A DNA stretch of 64,000 nucleotides from Paenibacillus riograndensis SBR5. Its GTDB lineage: Bacteria; Bacillota; Bacilli; Paenibacillales; Paenibacillaceae. Below are positions 1-8,804 of this stretch, piece by piece. The stretch spans positions 6,307,187 to 6,371,186 of the forward strand of contig NZ_LN831776.1 of NCBI RefSeq assembly GCF_000981585.1. The letters run 5' to 3'. The translations under genes and the position numbers were made by a program. Under the pieces are notes generated by a model. The model saw only the letters and a list, made by a program, of their open reading frames with translations, was not told the DNA's origin and searched no databases. How positions within the stretch are numbered: position 1 is the first letter of the stretch; the number at the start of each line of letters is the position of its first letter.

Positions 1-549
1 CAGCCTAGCGTAATAGGATGTAAAACCTGGCGTAAACAGATGGTCCGTGCCCTCCGTGCCGTTCATGTAAAACTTATACAATCCTCTTGCCGTCATGTAA
101 GCTCTAGCTGAAACGAGCCCGCTTCTCACGTTGAATTCTTTACGGATATAAGGCGCCGGCTTATAAGCGTCCGGGTCTACCTCACTCTCCGGTTCGATCC
201 ACTTCGCCTTCCAGTCCGCAGCGTTCAGCAGTCCCATCTCGAAGAGCGCCGGCTCGCTAAACGCTGACTCGTTCCCGTCATTGTCCCAGATTTTCACCCT
301 CCAGAAGATTCGCACCGCTGACTTCAATTCAGGTCCGCTGTATTCCAGTCTCTGAGCTCGGCCCGTTACCTTACCGCTATCCCAAAGGATAGAGTCAAAC
401 GTCTCGCTGGCGGATGCTTGAACTTGATAAGCATTTTGAGTCATGTTCCGGGCATCGCTATTGATTTTCCAAGAAAATCGGGGAGATTTGTTATCCAATC
501 CTAAGGGGTTGCGCAAATGTTCTGTCTTTAAATCATAAGTACTTAACAT
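1..549 (-). CDS. Alpha-L-rhamnosidase, GH78 family (N-terminal part, runs off the left edge)
   Basis: The 183 visible codons encode the N-terminal beta-sandwich part of a bacterial alpha-L-rhamnosidase, an enzyme that removes terminal L-rhamnose from pectin side chains or plant glycosides. The family-typical opening 'NPLGLDNKSPRFSWKI' is present, followed by 'AYQVQASAS' and 'WDSGKV', then a region matching the N-terminal carbohydrate-binding domain ('ADWKAKWIEPE', 'ARAYMTARGLYKFYMNG'). The catalytic (alpha/alpha)6 barrel lies beyond the edge, so the active site cannot be checked. An in-frame ATG at 555 also exists, but ATG 549 is preferred because an AGGAGG at about 560-565 lies 9 bases upstream of it. 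The gene is divergent from the AraC-type regulators across 109 bases and is plausibly controlled by them. No signal peptide is seen, so the enzyme is probably cytoplasmic. Confidence 0.85.
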   Translation of the reverse strand, partial: MLSTYDLKTEHLRNPLGLDNKSPRFSWKINSDARNMTQNAYQVQASASETFDSILWDSGKVTGRAQRLEYSGPELKSAVRIFWRVKIWDNDGNESAFSEPALFEMGLLNAADWKAKWIEPESEVDPDAYKPAPYIRKEFNVRSGLVSARAYMTARGLYKFYMNGTEGTDHLFTPGFTSYYARL

Positions 550-658
550 TACCATTTCCCTCCTTTAGTAAACGCCTTCATATTAAATTTACAATAGATA
601 GGATTGTTTTCTTAGCCCAAAACTTAAGCACTTTTTTATCGTTTTTTAAGGTGTTAGA

Positions 659-1669
659 ATGAAGAGGAAAGGGAGGTCGATTCATAGGATGAACCGCAGT
701 GAACTTGACGCCTATTTGCGGCAGTGTAACGAAATTGAGTCGCTGGCATTACTGTCACCTGAGAAAATCTATGGAGGTTATGAAGCAGCGATTATTGAAG
801 TGAACGGAATCAGTACCATTCTCGAGCATTTTTTGCGGCCAGGAGAGCATTTTTCCTTTTTTAAACATCCTCGTTATCTCGCTGCCCCTGGACACCGTCA
901 CGATTTTTTAGAGATAAATTTTGTTTATTCAGGCGAATGCAGGCAAGTTATTAACGGGAAACCAGTGATTCTGGCAGCCGGGGAATTTTGCATGATGGAC
1001 TCCAACGTGATCCATTCCATCGAGAAGCCGGGAGATAACGATATCATCATTAACCTGTTAATGAGTAAACGGTACTTTGATATTGACATTATGAAGCGCT
1101 TATCCGGAAACGACCTGATGTCCGAGTTCCTCATTAACTCTATATATAGAAGTCAAGACCATAACGATTATATGATTTTTCACTCCTCAACGAATCACAA
1201 TGCCCGTACTTGTATGGAACATTCTCTGTGTGAGTCCTTCGATCCGGCGGTCGGTTCTGAAGAAGCGATTAACTGCCATATCATTCTCCTCTTTACCGAG
1301 CTCATGAGAGACTACAAAGAGTCGAATGCATTTAAGCGTAAAGGTCCAACATCCAGGGCGCCGATCACCAAAATCGTCCAGTACATTAATGACAACTTCA
1401 AATTTATCACGCTGGATTCTTTAGCCTCTCATTTCAACTATCATCCGAACTATCTCAGTAATCTGCTGAAAAGTCATTTCGGTTTCGGATTAACGAAAAT
1501 CGTCCAAGACTTAAAAATAAAAGAAGCGACCATGCTGCTCAAGTTTACGAATATGCCAATTGGGGAAATCGCTTACGAGGTTGGGTACTCCAATATCACG
1601 CTTTTTTATCATCATTTCAAAGAGCGTCATGACGTGACCCCATCGGTGTACAGAAAAACAAACAAGTAG
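659..1669 (+). CDS. AraC family transcriptional regulator with cupin sensor domain
   Basis: The protein has 336 residues. An AraC-type cupin ligand-binding domain lies at about residues 70-160 ('HRHDFLEINFVYSGE', with the 'AGEFCMMDSNVIHSI' strand). A C-terminal double helix-turn-helix domain lies at about 236-334 ('ITLDSLASHFNYHPNYLS' and 'IGEIAYEVGYSNITLFYHHF'). The family usually senses a sugar or oligosaccharide and activates neighbouring catabolic genes. ATG 659 has an AAGG ahead of it. A second in-frame ATG at 689 is preceded by GGGAGG at a longer distance and cannot be excluded. The gene is divergent from the GH78 gene and is followed at once by a second AraC gene and a GH2 gene, so control of rhamnoside or galactoside use is inferred from context. 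The inducer is unknown. Confidence 0.88.
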   Translation: MKRKGRSIHRMNRSELDAYLRQCNEIESLALLSPEKIYGGYEAAIIEVNGISTILEHFLRPGEHFSFFKHPRYLAAPGHRHDFLEINFVYSGECRQVINGKPVILAAGEFCMMDSNVIHSIEKPGDNDIIINLLMSKRYFDIDIMKRLSGNDLMSEFLINSIYRSQDHNDYMIFHSSTNHNARTCMEHSLCESFDPAVGSEEAINCHIILLFTELMRDYKESNAFKRKGPTSRAPITKIVQYINDNFKFITLDSLASHFNYHPNYLSNLLKSHFGFGLTKIVQDLKIKEATMLLKFTNMPIGEIAYEVGYSNITLFYHHFKERHDVTPSVYRKTNK

Positions 1670-1681
1670 GTGACGAGAACT

Positions 1682-2737
1682 ATGAAATTGATGGAGAGAA
1701 TTGCCGAGATGGAGTTAAAGATGCAGGGCACTCCTGTATATTCGTTTGATGAATTAATGGAAATGCCTGAGATGCCGAACAATACGCAATTGTATAACCT
1801 TCAGGATTCGGATAGTAATATTCATTATATTAAGGATAACTTTTCATTTATTTTATGGCGTGTTACCCCTAATGGGCGTATCAGTTTCGTTATCGAAAAT
1901 TTAGCGCAGAGAACTTATCGAGTGGATATCGATCCTACCCGAAGGTTCAAAGATCGACACAGGCATGACTATGTAGAATTGGCCTATGTCTGCAAGGGTC
2001 AACTGCCTATGGAGATTTCAGGGAATCACTATATTTTCCAACGAGATGAAGTATTTATTATCGACCGGAATTGCATCCATTCGGAGGATTTAACCAATAC
2101 AGATAGCGCCGTGGTGTTTCTTTGCATGTCGGAAACTTTCTTTGATGAAATTTTCTTAAGCGAATTACAAGAGGAGCCGCTCCAAGAGTTCATCCGGATG
2201 TGCTTGAAAAAGCAAAAAAGAATACGTCAGTTTATGCGCTTCACTCCTGTAAGCGATAACAATCAAATGTATAACTTAATCAGCCAGGTCGTTGAAGAAG
2301 CGGAGTCAAAAAGAAAAGGATACGATTATTTACTCAAAGGGCTAATGATGCGAATTATGGATGTCTTAGCCAATTCCTATCAAATTCAATTATCCAAGCT
2401 GGAAAAACAGCGGAAGGACGAGATATTATTTCAAGAATTAGAGAAGTATCTGCATCAAAAATATAAGGAAGTCACCATTGAGGAATTGGTATTAAAATAC
2501 CATTACAATGCGGATTATTTTAACCGGCTGATCAAGAAATACACGCAGCTGTCTTTTTCGCAATTTCTGCAAACCATACGTTTGTCAAAAGCGGAAGAAA
2601 TGCTTGTGGCGAGCAAACTTCCGGTCCATCAAATCATCCATGAGGTCGGTTATCAGAACAAAGGATATTTTTATAAAATATTCGTGCAACGTTATGGCAT
2701 TACGCCTAAGGAGTTCAGGAGCAGACACAAAATTTAA
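1682..2737 (+). CDS. AraC family transcriptional regulator with cupin sensor domain (second of a tandem pair)
   Basis: The protein has 351 residues and the same layout as the preceding gene. A long N-terminal segment is followed by a cupin domain ('HRHDYVELAYVCKGQ', 'IFQRDEVFIIDRNCIHSED') and an AraC helix-turn-helix domain over the last 100 residues ('VTIEELVLKYHYNADYFNRL', 'VHQIIHEVGYQNKGYFYKIF'). A GTG at 1670 follows the upstream stop directly. ATG 1682 is the better start because AGGTGA, overlapping the upstream TAG, is 8 bases before it. The two regulators are therefore translationally linked. The proteins share architecture but are clearly diverged in sequence, so they may recognise different ligands or act together. 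A terminator-like hairpin follows the gene. Confidence 0.87.
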   Translation: MKLMERIAEMELKMQGTPVYSFDELMEMPEMPNNTQLYNLQDSDSNIHYIKDNFSFILWRVTPNGRISFVIENLAQRTYRVDIDPTRRFKDRHRHDYVELAYVCKGQLPMEISGNHYIFQRDEVFIIDRNCIHSEDLTNTDSAVVFLCMSETFFDEIFLSELQEEPLQEFIRMCLKKQKRIRQFMRFTPVSDNNQMYNLISQVVEEAESKRKGYDYLLKGLMMRIMDVLANSYQIQLSKLEKQRKDEILFQELEKYLHQKYKEVTIEELVLKYHYNADYFNRLIKKYTQLSFSQFLQTIRLSKAEEMLVASKLPVHQIIHEVGYQNKGYFYKIFVQRYGITPKEFRSRHKI

Positions 2738-2780
2738 TGAATACGCTAAAAGTCGGTTTAGGTAACCGAAATTTAAAATC

Positions 2781-2818
2781 AAGCAGTTAGGGGGAATTTT
2801 TCTCCCTGACTGCTTTTT
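2781..2818 (+). terminator. Rho-independent terminator after the AraC pair
   Basis: AAGCAGT-t-AGGG pairs with CCCT-g-ACTGCTT around a short A/T loop and is followed by TTTTT. It lies only about 40 bases before the GH2 start codon. A TATAAT at 2820-2825 directly abuts it, so the GH2 gene may have its own promoter overlapping the terminator, or may be expressed by readthrough. Confidence 0.8.
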
Positions 2819-2857
2819 ATATAATTCATACTAAAAATAAGAAAGGCAGGATGGAAA

Positions 2858-5284
2858 ATGATAAGAGAATCATTTAATCAAGGCTGGATGGTTGGGCCTG
2901 TTGCAGGTTTTTTTAACATGAATTCGAATGAACAACCCAAAGCGGTTACTTTGCCGCACGATGCGATGATTGCAAAGAAAAGAAGCGCTCAAGCGGTAAG
3001 CGGAAGCAAAAAAGGGTATTTCTCAGACGGGGCCTACGATTATGTAAAGAAATTTTATGTGCCTGAAGAGTACAAAGACAAAAGAGTTACCTTTGAATTC
3101 GAGGGGGTGTATATGCATGCGATGGTGTACATCAACGGCGACTTTGCCGGACAGCATCCCTTCGGTTATACCAACTTTTATATCAAAGCGGACCGGTTCT
3201 TAAAATATGGCGCCGAAAATGAAATCAAAGTGGTAGCCAAAAGTCATGACGATTCCCGCTGGTACACGGGTACGGGAATTTACCGCAATACTAAAATAAT
3301 GGTTGCTGACCTCGTGCATATTGCGGTGGATGGCGTGAAAATCAATGCTACTGATATTGAAAGCAAGCATGCTGTTGTGGTCGTCGCTACGGATGTTGAA
3401 AACGAAGGCATAAATCCGCGCACCGTAAGAATAGTCACTGAAATTGTGGATGCGGATGGGAATTCCGTAGCTTCGGATACGGCGCCTTTTACCGCCTTTG
3501 CCGGGGAAAAAGCGACATCCCGCCAACGTCTTTATATAAGGGAACCTAAACTGTGGAATGTGGAGACCCCTTATCTCTATACTTGCATAAGCAAGGTGAT
3601 GGATGGAGAGCATGTCCTGGATGAAGAAACCCATACATTTGGTATCCGCACGCTCTCCTTGGATGCGGAAGACGGTTTGCGTATTAACGGAGAGGTCGTT
3701 AAGCTGCGTGGCGCGTGTATCCATCATGACAATGGAGTAATCGGCGCCTCTACGATCGAGCGTGCCGATGAGCGCCGGATCGAAATTTTAAAGCAGGCTG
3801 GCTTTAATGCCATTCGAAGCGCGCATCATCCGGCCAGCAAAGCCTTGCTAAAAGCATGCGACCGCATAGGAATGCTGGTGATGGATGAGAGTTTCGATAT
3901 TTGGACCCATCATAAATCGGATTATGATTACGCCCTTCATTTCCCGACATGGTGGGAGCAAGACATCCAAGCGATGGTAGATAAAGATTATAATCATCCA
4001 AGCGTTATCTTGTACTCCATAGGAAATGAAATTCCCGAAACTGGAAGTGCAAACGGTACGGCTTGGGGTAGAAAAATAGCGGAGAAAATCCGCAGCCTGG
4101 ATAGCACTCGTTATGTGATGAATTCCATTAATGGAATGGTAGCCGTCATGAATCATCTGCAAGAGATGTTTCAAGGAAACAACAACTCCAGCGATACGGG
4201 GACCGATGTCAATTCATTTATGGCAAATCTTTCCTCATTTACAAAAGGTATTATGGGCATGGATGTCGTTACGCATTCCACTGCGGAATCGTTTGCGGCG
4301 GTGGATATTGCAGGGTATAACTATGCCGATAACCGATACCAAACCGATAAAGAATTGTTTCCTAATCGCGTGATCTGCGGCAGTGAAACCTTCCCCCGGG
4401 ATATCGCCAACAACTGGAAGCTGGTGAAAGAAAACGGACATGTCATTGGCGACTTCACCTGGACCGGATGGGATTATTTGGGAGAGGCTGGACTCGGCAA
4501 AACGGTATACGATGAAACTGCAGCCCAAGGGGCAACGGCATCCTATCCATGGAAAACAGCATACTGTGGCGATATCGACATCACCGGTTACCGTCGACCG
4601 GTCTCCTATTATCGTGAAATCGTATACGGTCTGCGCAAGCAGCCTTTTATCGCCGTGCAGCGTCCTGAACATTATGGTAAAAAACCGGGCATGACTCCTT
4701 GGAGTTGGAGTGATTCCATAGCAAGTTGGAGCTGGGACAGATATGAAGGCAAGCCTGTGAAGGTGGAAGTCTATTCAGAGGCAGATGAAGTTGAACTGTT
4801 GATCAATGGTAAGACGGCAGGCAGAGCCGCTGCTGGTGAAGCTCATGAATTTAAGGCGGAGTTTGATATCGTTTATGCACCCGGCGAACTTGTGGCCATC
4901 GCCTACACGAATGGGAAAGAATCAGGCCGTACTTCGTTGTTAACCGCCGTCGGCGGAGTTAATCTGCAGGTAGCAATCGACCGCCCGCAGATTGTGTCGG
5001 ATGACAATGATCTTTCATTTGTAACCATATCGCTGGTTGGCGATAATGGTGTTGTAAGACCGCTTGATGATCGCAAGGTATCGGTGCATGTAGAGGGTGC
5101 CGGAATCTTGCAGGGCTTTGGAAGTGCCAATCCAAAGAGTGAGGAAGATTTCTTTGAAACGGAACATACGACTTTCGACGGAAGAGCACTTGCCATTATC
5201 CGCCCCACCAATAGCGGGATCATCAACGTGCTGATTGAAGCTGAAGGATGTACGGCTCAAAACGTTAAGATTGAAGCTCTATAG
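2858..5284 (+). CDS. Glycoside hydrolase family 2 protein (beta-galactosidase-like)
   Basis: This 808-residue retaining glycosidase has the GH2 domain order. The N-terminal jelly-roll sugar-binding domain is at about 1-160 ('FEGVYMHAMVYINGDFAG', 'SRWYTGTGIYRNT'). An immunoglobulin-like domain follows to about 275, and the TIM barrel runs from about 280 to 590. The barrel shows 'CIHHDNGVIG', 'AIRSAHHPAS' and the acid/base motif 'SIGNEIPE', with Asn390-Glu391. A likely nucleophile is Glu510 in 'CGSETFPRD'. C-terminal beta-sandwich domains of the DUF4982/big-2 type complete the protein. No signal peptide is seen, so it probably acts on imported oligosaccharides. AAGGCAGG lies 8 bases before the ATG. 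Beta-galactosidase is the most likely activity, but GH2 also includes beta-glucuronidase and other activities, so the substrate is uncertain. It lies downstream of two AraC regulators. Confidence 0.88.
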   Translation: MIRESFNQGWMVGPVAGFFNMNSNEQPKAVTLPHDAMIAKKRSAQAVSGSKKGYFSDGAYDYVKKFYVPEEYKDKRVTFEFEGVYMHAMVYINGDFAGQHPFGYTNFYIKADRFLKYGAENEIKVVAKSHDDSRWYTGTGIYRNTKIMVADLVHIAVDGVKINATDIESKHAVVVVATDVENEGINPRTVRIVTEIVDADGNSVASDTAPFTAFAGEKATSRQRLYIREPKLWNVETPYLYTCISKVMDGEHVLDEETHTFGIRTLSLDAEDGLRINGEVVKLRGACIHHDNGVIGASTIERADERRIEILKQAGFNAIRSAHHPASKALLKACDRIGMLVMDESFDIWTHHKSDYDYALHFPTWWEQDIQAMVDKDYNHPSVILYSIGNEIPETGSANGTAWGRKIAEKIRSLDSTRYVMNSINGMVAVMNHLQEMFQGNNNSSDTGTDVNSFMANLSSFTKGIMGMDVVTHSTAESFAAVDIAGYNYADNRYQTDKELFPNRVICGSETFPRDIANNWKLVKENGHVIGDFTWTGWDYLGEAGLGKTVYDETAAQGATASYPWKTAYCGDIDITGYRRPVSYYREIVYGLRKQPFIAVQRPEHYGKKPGMTPWSWSDSIASWSWDRYEGKPVKVEVYSEADEVELLINGKTAGRAAAGEAHEFKAEFDIVYAPGELVAIAYTNGKESGRTSLLTAVGGVNLQVAIDRPQIVSDDNDLSFVTISLVGDNGVVRPLDDRKVSVHVEGAGILQGFGSANPKSEEDFFETEHTTFDGRALAIIRPTNSGIINVLIEAEGCTAQNVKIEAL

Positions 5285-5318
5285 TTACTCTTAACACTAT
5301 TCTATGGGAAAACATACC

Positions 5319-5350
5319 GAAGCCGCATCGACATCAGATGCGGCTTCTTT
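5319..5350 (+). terminator. Terminator between convergent GH2 and GH43 genes
   Basis: GAAGCCGCATC and GATGCGGCTTC form a perfect 11-bp stem around a 7-base loop, followed by TTT. It follows the GH2 stop by 35 bases. The minus-strand GH43 stop is only 6 bases away on the other side, so the hairpin may serve both genes, although the U-tract is on the plus strand. Confidence 0.8.
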
Positions 5351-5355
5351 GCTGA

Positions 5356-7146
5356 TTATTCAATTACCCTGTATACGTCGCCTTCGGTGATGCCTTTCTC
5401 ATTAAAAGCATCCACTCTAACATAAAGGGACTGGCCTTTGATCAATGCACCAATATCAACCTGACTCTTACCGAGAACCATATAGCTATGATACAGTTTA
5501 TCCGGTGCGAAGCCCCAAAGCACATTGTATCCCACAGCATTTACACTCGCCCATGATACCGAAAGATCCAGTTCGCTTAAGAGTTTTGTTTGGACTCCGG
5601 TTATTTTGTCCGGCTGTTTCCCTTCGCCTATCCCAAACACCCGCAGACCGGAAATGCAAGCATTCTGATGATAGGGAAGTTCCTTAACGGTGCATCTGAC
5701 AAACCGCGCAGTAACTCCGGCTTCTTTTACAACCAGATCATGCGGCAAATCCGAATCTGCTCCTGATTTATCTTCAATTACGAAATAATCTGTTCCGTCA
5801 ACCGATCCTTCCAGGAGCCACCTGGTAACATGCTTCCGTCCGTCAATGTATCTTTTTGTTTTTCTCAATTCTCCGTTTTCCATTGGAGTTACACCTTCAG
5901 GAATAGTAAGGTTCAGTTGGTCATCGGCAAAATTAATTTGTACGGCATGTACATCACATACATGGTTCAAATCAACCTCAAGCCATTCGCCCGGCTGATT
6001 GGACACCGCTTTCCACCAGCTCTGAATGCTTTCATCCGTAGCTTTTGAAGCCTCTTTTCCTGCTTCATAGGAAGAAGCGCGCGCCGGCTTGCCATAGGAG
6101 AGCAGCATCCACTCGGGATTGCTCCACGGGTTCATTGCTGCTTGTTCGATCTTCATAGGCCAATCGCCATATCGTTGATTGCAGAATAATTCCCCGTCCT
6201 GGTCAAAGCCTGCCGGCCACAATCCCATACGTCTTTCAAAAGGGTGATTGACGCTGACTCTCATACTTGCGGCATGCCACCGGTTTCCAAGCTTATCTTC
6301 CAGCGTGGAGCCATGTCCGGCCCCGGGTATAAATCCGCCCGGCTTGTATGAGTAAGGGTTATTGCGGGCCAGAGCGAACGGTCCCAGCGGTTTGTCGGAT
6401 ACGTAAACGCCATCTGAGTAAACATTCACTTCCGTTGCCGGACTGGCATACTGCAAATAATACTTACCGTTATATTTGTCCATCCACGCTCCCTCGATGT
6501 ATGGATCACTGCCGAGGGCAATCCTGAGCAGCTTCAACTTTTCCTCGGGCACGCTTCCGCTTTCCGCATAGGCTTGAACCATTTCTTCAATTTGTTCGGG
6601 AGTTCTGCCGAAAACATGATGTTCACCGTTTCTTTCATAACCATGCACTGCCGGCTTGCCAAAAATAAGTTCAACCGGCATCCCTATCGGTTTCATGTCT
6701 TCAGGATTCAGTTCCACTCCATAAATCGGCGTTAGGTTGGAACAGCCCCAGTAGAAGTAAATTCGGCCATCATCATCCACGAACAGATTCGGGTCCCAAA
6801 AAGGAAAATCCCCGGGGATTTCTTCAAACTCCTCTTGTATTGGATCTTTTGTCCTGAAAAAGGAGCAGTTTTTACTCTTGGATGATGCGGAAAAATAAAT
6901 GTATTCGCCGATTACCCGTACATCTGGAGCATAATCATAAATCGGTACATCTTTTAGGGGATGAAAATCCCAATCTACCAGATTATCACTTGTAAGAAAT
7001 CCGGCCGTCATAGATGGGAAAAGATAGTACTTCCCTTTAAACATAATCAGCGATGGATCCGCTGCTTCTCTATAAATACTCATCTTTTCTAATTTCACAA
7101 ACTGATATTTATATTCAATATTCATGGGGTTGCATACATATTTCAC
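5356..7146 (-). CDS. Glycoside hydrolase family 43 protein with F5/8-type C carbohydrate-binding domain
   Basis: The protein has 596 residues. A five-bladed beta-propeller GH43 domain occupies about 20-340. The expected acidic triad is visible: base Asp30 in 'REAADPSL', Asp118 in 'FWDPNLFVDDDG' and acid Glu218 in 'YIEGAWMDKYNGKYY'. A discoidin/F5-8C domain follows at about 350-500 ('PARASSYEAGKEASKATDES' through 'VTARFVRCTVKELPY'), then a fibronectin type III-like end domain. GH43 enzymes cleave xylosides, arabinans or galactans; the substrate here is not determined. The start is GTG 7146, supported by AAGGGG 8 bases upstream. There is no signal peptide. It is the last gene of the long minus-strand carbohydrate operon, 29 bases after another GH43 gene. 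Confidence 0.85.
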   Translation of the reverse strand: MKYVCNPMNIEYKYQFVKLEKMSIYREAADPSLIMFKGKYYLFPSMTAGFLTSDNLVDWDFHPLKDVPIYDYAPDVRVIGEYIYFSASSKSKNCSFFRTKDPIQEEFEEIPGDFPFWDPNLFVDDDGRIYFYWGCSNLTPIYGVELNPEDMKPIGMPVELIFGKPAVHGYERNGEHHVFGRTPEQIEEMVQAYAESGSVPEEKLKLLRIALGSDPYIEGAWMDKYNGKYYLQYASPATEVNVYSDGVYVSDKPLGPFALARNNPYSYKPGGFIPGAGHGSTLEDKLGNRWHAASMRVSVNHPFERRMGLWPAGFDQDGELFCNQRYGDWPMKIEQAAMNPWSNPEWMLLSYGKPARASSYEAGKEASKATDESIQSWWKAVSNQPGEWLEVDLNHVCDVHAVQINFADDQLNLTIPEGVTPMENGELRKTKRYIDGRKHVTRWLLEGSVDGTDYFVIEDKSGADSDLPHDLVVKEAGVTARFVRCTVKELPYHQNACISGLRVFGIGEGKQPDKITGVQTKLLSELDLSVSWASVNAVGYNVLWGFAPDKLYHSYMVLGKSQVDIGALIKGQSLYVRVDAFNEKGITEGDVYRVIE

Positions 7147-7175
7147 CAGTTATTCCCCTTCACATTGTGTATTGT

Positions 7176-8765
7176 TCAAGCTTCAATCCACTCCATTTCC
7201 CTGTAGATAAAATAATCAAAATCGGCATGCTTGCGGGTGCCGCTCAAATCCTGCGCACAAATTCCAACAAAGGTTCCGGTAAAACGCAGTGGCTCCTTGG
7301 CTTCGTCCGAAAGATGCAAAATATGACTCTCTTCACCAACCGGGCACCAGCTGCTGTCTTCAATAGCATAGTAGAATTGCAGGCGATCCCGGTTGACAAC
7401 CGCCTTTAAGCGGACCGGACCGGAGTCCGGGATCTGCAGATCAGCGGCAAGCAGCTCATCGTACATGCCATGCACCGATTGGATAATTCCGATTACTCTA
7501 CCCTGCTGCTCAAGATGGGTAATCCTCAAGTACACATAATCTTCTGTGTTATAATACAAAATCAGACCGGCCAGTTGCTGAAAGTTCTCAGGCTCAAATT
7601 CGATTACCGTCTCCGCTTCAATATTGAATACCTGCTGCCGCCGGGCAACCAAGCTCTGCCTGTGGCAGGAGCTTAAAGATTCCCTTCCCTTTAACCGCAG
7701 GAAACCTTGCCTCTCACTGAGTGAAAGCCAGTCAGGGTCCGGAGGAATCCGCAGGGTGTTCCACTGGTTGCCCAGCAGGGGTCCGTCGAAATCATCCCGC
7801 TCCGGTTCCGGCTCAAAGGGATGCGGCGGCAATTGCGGTGCCTGCACTGCAGCAGACGGAGCGTTCCCTCCCCCTTCGAGGCGGAGCCAGCCCTCCGCGT
7901 CCCAGTAACACTTCTGCAGAGCCGTCTCTCTGCCCAAGGTACAATGAAATCCATCTACGGGTCTTGCGCATAAATGGGCCATATACCATTCACCAGTCCG
8001 GGTCTCCACCAAAGACGCATGCCCTGCTTTTTGAAGGAGCAGAGCCGGATTGCCGCTGCTGGTCAGCATCGGATTGAGCGGGTCAATCTCATACGGTCCC
8101 ATAAGCAAGGCAGCACGTGCCACAGTAACGGCATGCTTGTACCTCGTTCCGCCTTCCGCTGTAATCAAGTAGTAATAACCGTTCTGTTTGTACAGGTGCG
8201 GACCTTCAGTAAAGCCGATTCCGGTGCCTTCAAAAATGGTTGTGACCGGACCAATCAACCGTCCTTCCGTCTGCGAATACTCCTGAATGACAATGCCCCC
8301 GAATTTGTTCTTCTCCTTACGGAAATCCCACCGCATGTTGAGCAGCCATTTCCGGCCGTCATCATCATGAAATAGGGACGGATCGAACCCGCTGCTGTTC
8401 AGATAGACCGGCTCCGACCACGGTCCTTCGATATCGGCTGCCGTCACCAGATAGTTATGGGTATCCTTAAATGCTCCCTTATGGGATTTCACATCGGTGT
8501 AGATTAGGTAGAACAGGCCGTCATCATAAGTCAGGCAGGGCGCCCATACCCCGTCAGAGTCGCCGTTCCCCTGCATGTTCAGCTGCGATATCCGGTCCAG
8601 CGGCCGCTTTAGTAGTCTCCAGTGGACGAGATCCCTGGAATGGTGAATCTGCACCCCGGGAAACCACTCAAAGGTTGAAGTAGCAATATAATAATCATCC
8701 CCTGCACGGACAATCGAAGGGTCCGGGTTAAAACCGCGCAGAACGGGATTAACAATAGTGTTCAT
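7176..8765 (-). CDS. Glycoside hydrolase family 43 beta-xylosidase/arabinofuranosidase-like
   Basis: This 529-residue protein matches the classic two-domain GH43 beta-xylosidase (usually about 530 residues). The N-terminal beta-propeller begins at once with 'NPVLRGFNPDPSIVR' (base Asp15). Asp128 is in 'GFDPSLFHDDDG' and acid Glu187 in 'FTEGPHLYK'. The C-terminal concanavalin-like beta-sandwich is at about 330-525 and includes 'RITHLEQQGRVIG' and 'RFTGTFVGICAQDLSG'. The likely role is releasing xylose or arabinose from short imported oligosaccharides in the cytoplasm, since no signal peptide is present. AAGGAGG precedes the ATG. It sits between the 887-residue glycosidase and the second GH43 gene in one operon. 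Confidence 0.9.
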   Translation of the reverse strand: MNTIVNPVLRGFNPDPSIVRAGDDYYIATSTFEWFPGVQIHHSRDLVHWRLLKRPLDRISQLNMQGNGDSDGVWAPCLTYDDGLFYLIYTDVKSHKGAFKDTHNYLVTAADIEGPWSEPVYLNSSGFDPSLFHDDDGRKWLLNMRWDFRKEKNKFGGIVIQEYSQTEGRLIGPVTTIFEGTGIGFTEGPHLYKQNGYYYLITAEGGTRYKHAVTVARAALLMGPYEIDPLNPMLTSSGNPALLLQKAGHASLVETRTGEWYMAHLCARPVDGFHCTLGRETALQKCYWDAEGWLRLEGGGNAPSAAVQAPQLPPHPFEPEPERDDFDGPLLGNQWNTLRIPPDPDWLSLSERQGFLRLKGRESLSSCHRQSLVARRQQVFNIEAETVIEFEPENFQQLAGLILYYNTEDYVYLRITHLEQQGRVIGIIQSVHGMYDELLAADLQIPDSGPVRLKAVVNRDRLQFYYAIEDSSWCPVGEESHILHLSDEAKEPLRFTGTFVGICAQDLSGTRKHADFDYFIYREMEWIEA

Positions 8766-8804
8766 CCTTAAAACCTCCTTCTCTTCAGCCCTCGTTAATG
8801 ATAT

